From Aeromonas rivipollensis (GTDB lineage: Bacteria > Pseudomonadota > Gammaproteobacteria > Enterobacterales > Aeromonadaceae): 64,000 bases of DNA. The notes beneath the pieces were generated by a model that was not told the DNA's origin, searched no databases, and saw only the letters and a program-made list of their open reading frames with translations. Positions within the stretch are counted from its first letter, which is position 1; each line of letters begins with the position of its first letter. Shown one piece after another: positions 27,237-35,335 of the stretch. Position numbers and translations under genes: made by a program. The stretch is taken from assembly GCF_037811135.1 (NCBI RefSeq), contig NZ_CP149130.1:3744501-3808500 (forward strand). Direction: 5' to 3'.

Positions 27237-28961
27237 ATGCGTACCAGCCAATATCTGCTTTCCACTCTCAAGGAAACCCCCTCCGACGCTGAGGTCATCA
27301 GCCACCAGCTGATGCTGCGTGCCGGGATGATCCGTAAACTGGCCTCCGGCATGTACGCCTGGCTGCCAACCGGTCTGCGGGTACTGAAAAAGATCGAGAA
27401 CATTGTTCGCGAAGAGATGAACAATGCTGGTGCCATCGAAGTCTCCATGCCGGTGGTGCAACCCGCCGAGCTGTGGCAGGAGTCCGGCCGCTGGGATGAC
27501 TACGGTCCCGAGCTGTGCCGCCTGACCGACCGCCACAACCGCCCCTTCGTGCTGGGCCCGACCCACGAAGAGGTGATCACTGCGCTGGTGCGTTACGAAG
27601 TGAACAGCTACAAGCAGCTGCCGCTCAACCTCTACCAGATCCAGACCAAGTTCCGTGACGAGGTGCGTCCCCGTTTCGGCGTGATGCGCGGCCGCGAGTT
27701 CCTGATGAAGGATGCCTACTCCTTCCACATCGACAAGGCCTCGCTGATCGAGACCTACGAGAAGATGCACGCCGCCTACTGCGCCGCCTTCACCCGCATG
27801 GGGCTGAACTTCCGTCCGGTGCAGGCCGATACCGGCTCCATCGGCGGTACTGGCTCCCACGAATTCCAGGTGCTGGCCGAGAGCGGTGAAGACTTGATCG
27901 CCTTCTCCGATACATCAGATTACGCCGCCAACATCGAGATGGCCGAAGCCCTGGCACCGGCTGGCGAGCGCGCTGCTGCAACCAAAGCCCTGACCAAGGT
28001 TGCCACCCCGAATGTCCATACCATCGACGAAGTGGCCGCCTTCCTGAACGTGGCCCCGACCGCCATCGCCAAGACCCTGCTGGTACTGGCGGAAGCGGAC
28101 GAGCACGGCAAGCAGGCCGTCATCGCCCTGGTGCTGCGTGGCGACCACGAGCTGAACGAAATCAAGGCCGAGAAGCTCCCTGGCGTGGCCAACCCGCTGA
28201 CCTTCGCAGGCGACGAGCAGATCAAGGCTGCCGCCGGTTGCGACGCAGGCTCCATCGGCCCGGTCGGCTTTGCCGGTCGCATCATCGTCGATCGCAGCGC
28301 CGCCCACCTGGCGGACTTCGTCTGCGGTGCCAACGAGACCGGCTTCCACCTGACCGGTGCCAACTGGGATCGCGACATCGCCACCTATGACGTTGCCGAC
28401 CTGCGCAACGTGGTGGAAGGCGACCCCAGCCCCTGCGGCCAGGGCAAGCTGCTGCTCAAGCGCGGTATCGAAGTGGGCCACATCTTCCAGCTGGGTACCA
28501 AGTACTCCGAAGCCATGAAGGCGAGCGTGCTGAACGAGGGCGGCAAGTCCGTCACCATGGAGATGGGTTGCTACGGCATAGGTGTGTCCCGTCTGGTGGC
28601 GGCCGCCATCGAGCAGAACAACGACCAGTACGGCATCATCTGGCCGGAAGCCATAGCCCCGTTCGAAGTGGCCATAGTGCCAATGAACATGCACAAGTCC
28701 GAGCGCGTCGCCGAGCAGGCGCAGCAGTTCTACGCCGAGCTGAAAGCCGCCGGTGTGGACGTCTTGTTCGACGACCGTAAAGAGCGCCCGGGCGTGATGT
28801 TCGCCGACATGGAGCTGATCGGTGTGCCGCACGCCATCGTCATCGGCGACCGGGGTCTGGACAACGGCGTGGTGGAGTACAAGTGCCGCCGCACCGGCGA
28901 GAAGCAGGAAGTGGCGATCAGCGAGATCGTTGCCATGCTCAAGGCCAAGCTGGGCCGCTAA
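27237..28961 (+). CDS. proS: Prolyl-tRNA synthetase (bacterial type, with editing domain)
   Basis: Charges tRNA-Pro and edits mis-charged Ala-tRNA-Pro. 574 residues, as in E. coli (572). Class II catalytic motifs are visible: the N-terminal [14 protein letters not shown], motif 2 around [31 protein letters not shown], and motif 3 in [11 protein letters not shown]. The INS/YbaK editing domain is inserted at about 230-390 and the C-terminal anticodon-binding domain ends AMLKAKLGR. The last 119 bases of coding sequence plus the stop are repeated exactly at 30069-30190. Confidence 0.97.
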   Translation: MRTSQYLLSTLKETPSDAEVISHQLMLRAGMIRKLASGMYAWLPTGLRVLKKIENIVREEMNNAGAIEVSMPVVQPAELWQESGRWDDYGPELCRLTDRHNRPFVLGPTHEEVITALVRYEVNSYKQLPLNLYQIQTKFRDEVRPRFGVMRGREFLMKDAYSFHIDKASLIETYEKMHAAYCAAFTRMGLNFRPVQADTGSIGGTGSHEFQVLAESGEDLIAFSDTSDYAANIEMAEALAPAGERAAATKALTKVATPNVHTIDEVAAFLNVAPTAIAKTLLVLAEADEHGKQAVIALVLRGDHELNEIKAEKLPGVANPLTFAGDEQIKAAAGCDAGSIGPVGFAGRIIVDRSAAHLADFVCGANETGFHLTGANWDRDIATYDVADLRNVVEGDPSPCGQGKLLLKRGIEVGHIFQLGTKYSEAMKASVLNEGGKSVTMEMGCYGIGVSRLVAAAIEQNNDQYGIIWPEAIAPFEVAIVPMNMHKSERVAEQAQQFYAELKAAGVDVLFDDRKERPGVMFADMELIGVPHAIVIGDRGLDNGVVEYKCRRTGEKQEVAISEIVAMLKAKLGR

Positions 28962-28962
28962 T
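28841..28962 (+). repeat. 122-bp direct repeat, left copy (proS 3-prime end)
   Basis: Identical over all 122 bases to 30069-30190; offset 1,228 bp. This copy is in frame within proS and contains its last 39 codons, stop and one further base. Confidence 0.97.
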
Positions 28963-28994
28963 AGCGCCTGCTAACTCTGCTTTTCGTTTTCGAT

Positions 28995-29032
28995 AAAAAG
29001 GCCCCGGGTGTGAATTTCACTCGGGGCTTTTT
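28995..29032 (+). terminator. Terminator after proS
   Basis: A-rich arm, GCCCCGGGTG stem pairing with CACTCGGGGC (one bulge), then T5. It belongs to the segment between the two direct repeats. Confidence 0.85.
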
Positions 29033-29156
29033 ATATGTTGCCTGTCTCTGCTGCTCATCACAAAAGCAAGGGTCCAGCAGCATCTCGATATTGCGCTGTA
29101 CATGAAGTAGCAGATTTTCTAGACTGACGTTCTTTATCCAGATTGCCCGAGAGATT

Positions 29157-29786
29157 ATGTCCACTGCCTTAGCCAATACCGTCGTCGTGCTCGATTTCGA
29201 GACTACCGGGCTCTCACCAGGACAAGGTGATAGAGCGATCGAAATTGGCGCCGTCCGGATTGAAAACGGTCACATCAGTGAACGTTTTTCGGCGTTGATG
29301 AATCCTGGCTTTAACGTAAGCAGCTTTATTGAGCAATATACCGGGATCAGTAATGCCATGCTGAAACAGGCGCCACCTTGCGGCGAGGTGATGGCGGACT
29401 TCGTCAAGTTTATCGGTGATGATAATCTGGTCGCCCATAATGCCTCCTTCGACAAGCGCTTTCTGGATGCTGAAATAGAGCGGCTGTCGACGCACTATCC
29501 TGGGCAGTTCGCCTGCTCCTTGCTGCTGTCGAGACGGTTATTCCCCGAGGCGCCGAACCATAAGTTGGCTACCTTGGTGCAATACCAGAATTTACCCAAT
29601 GACGGGGTATTTCACCGCGCCTTGGCCGATGCCGAAGTGACGGCGCATCTGTGGCTCGCTCTGTTAAAGGAATTAGAGTGCCGGCATGGCATTTTCAACC
29701 CTGATTTTGAATTGCTGCTAACCCTTGGCAAAAAATCAAAGCATGCAGTTCAGTCTTTCCTGCAGGGATATGCGACTAAAAAATGA
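29157..29786 (+). CDS. DnaQ-family 3-prime to 5-prime exonuclease (DEDDh)
   Basis: 209 residues. All DEDDh residues are visible: D13 and E15 in VLDFETTG, D99 in AHNASFDKRF, H153 and D158 in HRALADAEV. It resembles the exonuclease domain of PolC/DNA polymerase III epsilon and of ExoX-like proteins, as a stand-alone domain with a 35-residue tail. The gene is less GC-biased at third positions than proS and its neighbours and is flanked by AT-rich DNA, suggesting transfer. It lies within the segment bracketed by the proS direct repeats. GAGAG precedes the ATG. Substrate and role unknown: repair, RNA turnover or defence are all possible. Confidence 0.88.
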   Translation: MSTALANTVVVLDFETTGLSPGQGDRAIEIGAVRIENGHISERFSALMNPGFNVSSFIEQYTGISNAMLKQAPPCGEVMADFVKFIGDDNLVAHNASFDKRFLDAEIERLSTHYPGQFACSLLLSRRLFPEAPNHKLATLVQYQNLPNDGVFHRALADAEVTAHLWLALLKELECRHGIFNPDFELLLTLGKKSKHAVQSFLQGYATKK

Positions 29787-30068
29787 GTCACTCAGATACA
29801 ATTAACCCCCACCAGAATTTAAATATGATTCCGTATGGGACTGGATATACATTCGTTATATTCTAAAAATGAAACGCTGGAGTGGTAAGTTGCGATAACA
29901 CATTATAAAAATAGGTGCTTTTGTCATTTCACTCTAAACTTTTATTTTTACACATTGATAATGCCAACCTTAATTAATACATTGCATTGTCGGCCTTAAA
30001 ATATATCAATCATTCCCACATCCCATTGCACAACATATTACCCATATCCCGCTGGCGATGCCCCAGAG
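29787..30068. other. AT-rich gene-free segment between exonuclease and right repeat
   Basis: No open frame of note, no tRNA, no integrase and no clear inverted repeat. Its AT content contrasts with the GC-rich chromosome on both sides, consistent with imported DNA. Confidence 0.6.
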
Positions 30069-30190
30069 CATCGGCGACCGGGGTCTGGACAACGGCGTGG
30101 TGGAGTACAAGTGCCGCCGCACCGGCGAGAAGCAGGAAGTGGCGATCAGCGAGATCGTTGCCATGCTCAAGGCCAAGCTGGGCCGCTAAT
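30069..30190 (+). repeat. 122-bp direct repeat, right copy (detached proS end)
   Basis: Exact copy of 28841-28962, but joined upstream to unrelated AT-rich sequence, so it is not expressed as part of ProS. The sequence after it (including the terminator at 30214) probably is the original downstream flank of proS. Confidence 0.97.
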
Positions 30191-30213
30191 TCCGCCCCTT
30201 GCCACCATAAAAA

Positions 30214-30238
30214 AGCGCGCCTGATGGCGCGCTTTTTG
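30214..30238. terminator. Bidirectional terminator (original proS end / SDR gene)
   Basis: AGCGCGCC/GGCGCGCT stem with a 4-base loop, A6 before and T5 after. It serves plus-strand readthrough and the minus-strand SDR gene ending at 30284. Confidence 0.85.
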
Positions 30239-30283
30239 TTTCTGCTTTCGTGAACGACGGGAGCAGGATGGCAGAACACCGCC

Positions 30284-30964
30284 TCAGGCGTTGCGACCGA
30301 TAAAGAGATCGGTCACGTGGCAGCTGCTTCTCGCCTCCAGTGCATCCAGCATGTAGGCCGCCGCGTCTTCCGGAGTCATGAAGCTGCTCGGGTCCACATG
30401 ATCCGAGTTGTCCCAGAATTCGCTGCGGATGCCGCTCGGGTAGAGGTTCACCAGCCGCAGGGGCGAGCCCTTGAGCTCGGCCCGCAGGGACTCCAGAAAG
30501 CCGCGCATCCCCCATTTGGAGGCGCAGTAGAGGCTCTCGTTGGCCTTGCCGGTCTGGGCAGCGGAGGAGAGCACATTGGCCAGCACCCCGCCTTGTTCGC
30601 CGATGAGGCGCACCGTCTGCTGGGCCACCAGTATGGTAGAGACGAGATTGCTCTCCACCACCCGGCGCACCTGCTCGGCGGTGTAGACACCGACAGGGCC
30701 GAATTCCCCGACGCCGGCGCAATGGATCACAAGGGAAGGCAAGCCGCCCCAGGCCACGGCGGCACCGAAGGCCATATCCACCTCTTCGTGGTGCGCCAGA
30801 TCGGCGGCGATGCCGACCACGGCGCTGCCGAGCCGCTGCTCCTGCTCCTGCAACTTGTGATAACGGCGCCCCATCATGGAGACGCTATGACCGCGCTCAA
30901 CCAGTCCGATTGTCAGAGCGCGCCCAAGGCCGGAGCCCGCGCCAGTCACTATGATATGGCCCAT
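30284..30964 (-). CDS. Short-chain dehydrogenase/reductase
   Basis: Cytoplasmic NAD(P)-dependent oxidoreductase of 226 residues. The cofactor motif TGAGSGLG (7-14) and the catalytic S134, Y146 and K150 (SLYCASK) are intact, as is the HCAG in place of the usual NNAG. MGRRYHK after beta-2 suggests a preference for NADPH because of the arginines (inference). Substrate not predictable. It stands alone with a terminator downstream. Confidence 0.88.
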   Translation of the reverse strand: MGHIIVTGAGSGLGRALTIGLVERGHSVSMMGRRYHKLQEQEQRLGSAVVGIAADLAHHEEVDMAFGAAVAWGGLPSLVIHCAGVGEFGPVGVYTAEQVRRVVESNLVSTILVAQQTVRLIGEQGGVLANVLSSAAQTGKANESLYCASKWGMRGFLESLRAELKGSPLRLVNLYPSGIRSEFWDNSDHVDPSSFMTPEDAAAYMLDALEARSSCHVTDLFIGRNA

Positions 30965-31029
30965 TATCTCTCCTCCTCACCCTTGCCCGTCAAACACGCC
31001 CGGGGGGCGCATAGCCACCCTTCGTCAGA

Positions 31030-31659
31030 TTAGAAGGTGAATTCGCCACCGATGAACCAGCCGTCGATGGTCTGGTCGACGCGGTCGAAGTCCAACTCGG
31101 CTTCACGCCAGCCGGCACGGATCTTGAGCGGCACTGTGGAGAACTTGTAGGAACCACCCAGGCGGTAGTCATAGTTGTCGGCATCCTGCACCCGCAGATC
31201 ACCAAAGGCGGCAAAGCCGGTACCCGGGATGCGCACTTCACCACCGGTGTAGGCCATCAGCACATCCTTGTCGTAGGAGTAGTGCTGGGTGTTGAAATCG
31301 CCATCGTAGCGACGACCGGTCAGACCCAGATCGAGCTGGAACAGGTCGTTGTTCATCAGGCGGTAGTAGAGGCTCAGATCATAGGCCAGCAGATCGTTGC
31401 TGAAGGAACCGCCGCTGGTGCTGAAATCGGACATCTCGAACTTGGCGTTCGGCAGCAGGAAGATGCCGTGCTCCAGCTGCAGGTAGCCGCTCCAGTTGTA
31501 GTTGTCGTCGTAGCTGCCATCGGCACCGACGCCGCTGACCTGGCCGCTCCCCTGGGAGTTCCACATATCGGCACCCGCCGCGAAACGCCAGTCATCGGCG
31601 GCCATGGCTGCATGGCTGAACAGGGCAATCAGGCTGCCGGCAATCAGGGTCTTCTTCAT
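31030..31659 (-). CDS. Outer-membrane beta-barrel protein, TIGR04219-like
   Basis: 209 residues. Signal peptide about 1-20 (AAMAA). The mature part has amphipathic strands ending in aromatic residues and the C-terminal GEFTF with terminal Phe, a classic barrel-assembly signal. The AADDWRFAAGADMWN start and GWREAELDFDRVD segment resemble the small barrel family TIGR04219. Function unknown. GGAG precedes the ATG by seven bases. Confidence 0.75.
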   Translation of the reverse strand: MKKTLIAGSLIALFSHAAMAADDWRFAAGADMWNSQGSGQVSGVGADGSYDDNYNWSGYLQLEHGIFLLPNAKFEMSDFSTSGGSFSNDLLAYDLSLYYRLMNNDLFQLDLGLTGRRYDGDFNTQHYSYDKDVLMAYTGGEVRIPGTGFAAFGDLRVQDADNYDYRLGGSYKFSTVPLKIRAGWREAELDFDRVDQTIDGWFIGGEFTF

Positions 31660-31751
31660 TACATAGCTCCATTATGGACTGGAAAGACCATCATTTTACC
31701 CGGTGAGCAAGGAATACCTAGAGTAAAAAGCTGAACAAGCGTCCATTAATG

Positions 31752-32192
31752 TCAGTGCTGCATGCCCTTCATCGGCTCGACCGGCTTCACCGGCAGACTC
31801 AGGCTCAGGGTTTGGCCATCGTCCAGGGTCAGGGTCAGGGGGAAGGGCCTCTCCTCCGAGAGATCCCGCACCTCGAACAGCATGATGTGGAGGCTGCCGG
31901 GTTTGAGGACGCCTTCCCCCCTGGCCGGGATTTCTATGCTCTCCACCTGGCGCATCTTCATGACGCCGTTCTCGTGCAGATGGGTGTGCAGCTCGGCACG
32001 GCCCGCGTCAGGGGAGGCCACCGCAGTCAGGGCCACCGGTTTGTCCGCATCATTCTTGAGCACCATGAAGGCCGCCGTGTTGGGCGAACCCGGGGGGAGC
32101 AGGCGCACATAACCGTCGACGGCCTCGACCTTGGCCAGTGCGGGGGCGACCAGGAGCAGGGCAAGGCTTGAATAAAACGCACGTTTAAACAT
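31752..32192 (-). CDS. Periplasmic copper chaperone, PCu(A)C family
   Basis: 146 residues with a signal peptide (about 1-20, APALA). The copper motif H-X10-M-X21-H-X-M is satisfied exactly by H69, M80, H102 and M104. Family members deliver Cu(I) to the CuA or CuB sites of cytochrome c oxidase. No SCO1/SenC gene is adjacent, so the partner lies elsewhere. AAGGA precedes the ATG. Divergent from the enoyl-CoA hydratase-like gene. Confidence 0.9.
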   Translation of the reverse strand: MFKRAFYSSLALLLVAPALAKVEAVDGYVRLLPPGSPNTAAFMVLKNDADKPVALTAVASPDAGRAELHTHLHENGVMKMRQVESIEIPARGEGVLKPGSLHIMLFEVRDLSEERPFPLTLTLDDGQTLSLSLPVKPVEPMKGMQH

Positions 32193-32281
32193 GGTTGAAA
32201 TCCTTTTATGATGTTGTTAAACGAAGCAAAGCTTACCCCTGTGGCAAGCTTTTGGCAGCCCCCGAACACAAGGATTCAGAC

Positions 32282-33037
32282 ATGGCCCTCACAATTCTGG
32301 CCGAGCAGCAGGATGGCTTGCTCCTCCTGACCCTCAACCGGCCGGACAAGCGCAATGCCCTCAACACCGAGATGTACCTGGCCCTCACCGAGGCCTTTCG
32401 GCAGGCCGCCCTGGACGAGAGCGTGCATGTGGTGTTGCTGCAAGGGCAGCAGGAGTGCTTCACCGCGGGCAATGATCTCGCGGACTTCATGGGCAAGAGC
32501 TGCCTGGAAGCGGATGACCCCATCTTGCAGTTCCTCCACACCCTGGCCGACTTCCCCAAACCGGTGATCGCCGCCGTGGGCGGCCCGGCGGTGGGCATAG
32601 GCACCACCCTGCTGCTGCACTGCGATCTGGTCTATCTGGGGGAGAACGCCCGGCTGCAACTGCCCTTCGTCGAGCTGGGGCTGGTGCCGGAATTTGCCTC
32701 AAGCCTCTTGCTGCCCCGCGCCGTGGGCCACCTGAAGGCGGCGGAGCTGCTGTTGCTGGCCGAGGCCATAGACGCCGGGGAGGCGCTGCGGCTCGGGCTG
32801 GCCAACCGGGTGCTGGCGGTGGAGGAGCTGCTCCCCTTCGCCCGGGCCCAGGGAGTGAAGCTCGCGGCCAAGCCGCCCAAGGCACTGCAAAAGAGCAAGG
32901 CGCTGCTCAAGCAGGAGCTCAGGCAGGCGGTGCATTTCGTCATCGATCTGGAGGCCCGCGCCTTCTCCCTCGCCCTGCAAGGGGAGGAAGCCCAGAGCCG
33001 CATCGCACGGCGGCTCGGGCGCACAACCGCTAGTTGA
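32282..33037 (+). CDS. Enoyl-CoA hydratase/isomerase family protein
   Basis: Crotonase-fold protein of 251 residues from the ATG at 32282 (AAGGA upstream). LNRPDKRNALNTEMYLAL, the oxyanion-hole segments ECFTAGNDLADF and GGPAVGIGTTLLLHCDLVY, and FVELGLVPEF with a candidate acid/base Glu are present. The frame is open further upstream, but that region overlaps the divergent promoter. Exact reaction (hydratase or isomerase) cannot be told. It overlaps the converging next gene by eight bases. Confidence 0.88.
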   Translation: MALTILAEQQDGLLLLTLNRPDKRNALNTEMYLALTEAFRQAALDESVHVVLLQGQQECFTAGNDLADFMGKSCLEADDPILQFLHTLADFPKPVIAAVGGPAVGIGTTLLLHCDLVYLGENARLQLPFVELGLVPEFASSLLLPRAVGHLKAAELLLLAEAIDAGEALRLGLANRVLAVEELLPFARAQGVKLAAKPPKALQKSKALLKQELRQAVHFVIDLEARAFSLALQGEEAQSRIARRLGRTTAS

Positions 33038-33458
33038 GGCGAAAGCGGCCTATCAACTCGCAGCCCTGCACCTTGTCCTGCACCTGGATCAGCCTGGCGA
33101 TCTCGGGGTTGGGGTGGCGCTTCAAGAAGGAGAGCAGGGCGGCGCGGCAGCAGCCCAGCTCGCTGATGAGGGACTCGCACTCCCGGTTCGGACACTGGGG
33201 CACCAGGGCGGTGACCAGCTCGGAGGCGAGCTTGAGGTAGCGCAGCTCATAGGCGGGCTCCTCCATGGCACGCCAGAAGTCGGCCATACGGTGACAGGTG
33301 GCGACCCGCATGCTGGCCAGTTCGTCCAGATCCCCGGACGCCAGCTCATACACCTCACCCAGGGCCTGCTGATAGAGGCAGATGGCCGTGCCCAGTGCCC
33401 CCTTGCCAAGGGCATTCTCCGCCTCCAGCATGTAACGCTGCCAGTTCTGATTCGTCAT
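33030..33458 (-). CDS. Uncharacterised TPR-like protein (possibly DUF2753)
   Basis: 142 residues from the ATG at 33458, which has AGGAGAGG upstream; longer readings lack a ribosome site. All-helical by composition, with TPR-like repeats (QRYMLEAENALGKGALGTAICLYQQALGEV, then MADFWRAMEEPAYELRYLKLASEL). Several Cys (CPNRECESL, ELGCC) near 110-125. Cytoplasmic. It resembles a Vibrio/Aeromonas family of small TPR proteins; the assignment to DUF2753 is from memory and unsure. Confidence 0.7.
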   Translation of the reverse strand: MTNQNWQRYMLEAENALGKGALGTAICLYQQALGEVYELASGDLDELASMRVATCHRMADFWRAMEEPAYELRYLKLASELVTALVPQCPNRECESLISELGCCRAALLSFLKRHPNPEIARLIQVQDKVQGCELIGRFRLN

Positions 33459-33751
33459 TGTCCTCTCTCCTGCCGATACGAGTGGAGCCTGTATCATGGC
33501 TAATCGAGAATAAATATCAACCAGACCCTTTGTGCAGGTTTTGACCAACCCCTCCCCCTGCGCCTTGGCATCGCCCTCCCCATCCCTTACCATCCAGCTT
33601 CTTCTGTCGGGAGCCCTTCCTCATGCAACGACCCCGTTTACCCCAGGCGCTGGGCTGCTCCACCCTGTGCGTGCCCCGCCTGCTGGTCTGGATCTATTAG
33701 CTGCGCCAATCCGCACATCCAATACCGATCCATTCAACGAGGAACACAGCC

Positions 33752-34417
33752 ATGCCCATCTGCCAACATTGGTCGCAGGTCGAGTACCTGCACCTGACGG
33801 TGACCAATCCCAACATCTGCCTCAAGGGGCGACACAGCTACTACTCTGGCGCCTGGGACGGCCCCTTCGAAGAGGAAGCCGTGCGCTATTTGTACGGCGA
33901 CAGCTTCAGCCGCAGCCCGGAGACCGGCTGGGAGCCGCTCTGGCACATCGACCGGCTCCATCTCGGCGACTACGTGCAGATAGCCGCCGGGGTGAAGATC
34001 ATCATGGGGGGCAACCACACCCACAACACCGACTTCATCAGCACCTATCCGTTCGCCGAGATGGCGGCGCTCAAGCGCAGCTACAGACCCGCGGGCGATA
34101 CCCGCATCGGCAATGACGTCTGGATCGGCATGGAAGCCATGATCATGCCGGGTGTCACCATAGGGAATGGCGCCATCATAGCTGCCCGGGCCCTGGTCAA
34201 TCAGGATGTGCCGCCCTATGCCATGGTGGCGGGTACCCCGGCCAGGGTGGTGCGGATGCGCTTTGGCGAAAACGAGATTGCCCGGCTGCAGGCGATCGCC
34301 TGGTGGGATTGGCCGGATGACAAGGTGCAGGCCCTGCTGCCGCTGATCCAGCAAGGAGAGGTGGCCCTGCTGGAACAGGCCGCCGCCCGCTGGCAAGGTG
34401 CCAGTCAGGGATTGTGA
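33752..34417 (+). CDS. CatB-type xenobiotic acetyltransferase (hexapeptide repeat)
   Basis: 221 residues forming a left-handed beta-helix acyltransferase. Hexapeptide rungs (IGNDVWIGMEAMIMPGVTIGNGAIIAARALV) and the XAT catalytic loop GGNHTHNTDF with H89 are visible, with AWDGPF and YLYGD as in CatB/Vat enzymes. Family members acetylate chloramphenicol or streptogramin A with acetyl-CoA; the actual substrate is not provable here. GAGGAA precedes the ATG. The 293 bp upstream (33459-33751) holds no other recognisable feature. Confidence 0.88.
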   Translation: MPICQHWSQVEYLHLTVTNPNICLKGRHSYYSGAWDGPFEEEAVRYLYGDSFSRSPETGWEPLWHIDRLHLGDYVQIAAGVKIIMGGNHTHNTDFISTYPFAEMAALKRSYRPAGDTRIGNDVWIGMEAMIMPGVTIGNGAIIAARALVNQDVPPYAMVAGTPARVVRMRFGENEIARLQAIAWWDWPDDKVQALLPLIQQGEVALLEQAAARWQGASQGL

Positions 34418-34421
34418 CGAG

Positions 34422-34441
34422 GGGGCGCCTGGGCGCCCCTT
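34422..34441 (+). terminator. Hairpin after the acetyltransferase gene
   Basis: GGGGCGCC/GGCGCCCC palindrome with almost no loop and a short TTCC, lying between converging genes. Terminator function is likely but weak. Confidence 0.5.
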
Positions 34442-34453
34442 CCTGATCCCGCG

Positions 34454-35161
34454 TCAGCTGCCGCTGCGTGGCGGGTTGAGGCGACACTGCTTGCCGGGAT
34501 AGCCAGGCAAGGCACTGGCCTTGCTATTGCAGGCCAGGCGCTTGGCCTCGGCGAGGCGATCCGCCAGATTGGCGGCATTGACCGGCTGCCAGGCCATCTG
34601 CTGACCGAGCCAGCTGGCCCAGGCGAACTCGACGAAGTAGACCTGATCCTGCTTGCTGAAGTAGCCCGCATCCTGCAGCAGGCCCGCCAGGGTACGGTAG
34701 GGATAATCCGGCAGCTCGCCGATATGGCCGGGCAGCTGTTCCGGGGTGAGCGGCTGGCCCCGCTCATCCTTGAGCCAGGCCCAGTGATTGTTCTGCATCT
34801 GGCTCCAGAAGCTGGCCCTGTCCTGCAAGCGAGCGATCACCTTGACCCTCACCGTCTTCACCCCCTGTTGCCACAGCGCCTTGGTCAGGTGATGCCTGTC
34901 CACCAGCCAGTAGCCGCCATCGGGGGCTATGACCACGGGTATCTCTTTCTTTTTCATCAGCTTGTCGAGTTGCTTCTCGCTCTTGTCCGCCAGTTCAGCC
35001 ACTGTGGTGTCGACCTGCAACTGCCCCACCCCGCCCTGAGTCGGATGCAGTTGATCTATGCTCACCTCGCACCAGCTCCCCACCTGGCTGCCCTTCTCGC
35101 AAGGGACCAGTGCCCAGGCACCCTGGCTCAGCACACAGGCCAATAAGATCCATACTCTCAT
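34454..35161 (-). CDS. Secreted ParB-like (ParBc_2) protein
   Basis: 235 residues with an N-terminal signal peptide (about 1-18, GAWA). The core (about 40-150) has GQLQVDTTVAELADKSEKQLDKLMKKKEIPVVI followed by GGYWLVDRHHLTKALWQQG, the signature of the putative ParB-like nuclease family ParBc_2. ParB/Srx folds bind nucleotides or DNA, but secreted members have no established role. C-terminal Cys pairs (LACNS, KQCRL) and the N-terminal ones (PCEKG, WCEV) could form disulphides. Not linked to parA or replication genes. Confidence 0.8.
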   Translation of the reverse strand: MRVWILLACVLSQGAWALVPCEKGSQVGSWCEVSIDQLHPTQGGVGQLQVDTTVAELADKSEKQLDKLMKKKEIPVVIAPDGGYWLVDRHHLTKALWQQGVKTVRVKVIARLQDRASFWSQMQNNHWAWLKDERGQPLTPEQLPGHIGELPDYPYRTLAGLLQDAGYFSKQDQVYFVEFAWASWLGQQMAWQPVNAANLADRLAEAKRLACNSKASALPGYPGKQCRLNPPRSGS

Positions 35162-35193
35162 CGTTTACTCCTCTTGCCCGCGCTCAGGGCGGG

Positions 35194-35223
35194 TGCACAT
35201 AGGGTTGCAGCCCCGGATATAAT
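35194..35223 (+). promoter_or_regulatory. Candidate promoter of the OppA-like gene
   Basis: TGCACA (35194-35199), 18 bp, perfect TATAAT (35218-35223); implies a leader of about 105 bases before the ATG at 35336. Confidence 0.4.
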
Positions 35224-35335
35224 GGGACTCACTCTGGCGGTCTGACCAGCAAAGGGGATATCATGATTCCCCGTCTGCCGGCGATGAATTCTCGCCGAGT
35301 TTTCTCCTCGCTTCACACAATTTGAAGGATTCGCC

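Noticed and set aside
30069-30190. A pseudogene of proS
   Set aside because: Only the last 122 bp are present, identical to the intact gene; it is better described as a direct repeat from insertion or recombination than as a decayed gene copy.
33752-34417. Calling the acetyltransferase a resistance gene by name
   Set aside because: The XAT fold and catalytic His are clear, but substrate specificity cannot be read from sequence, so no resistance gene symbol is given.
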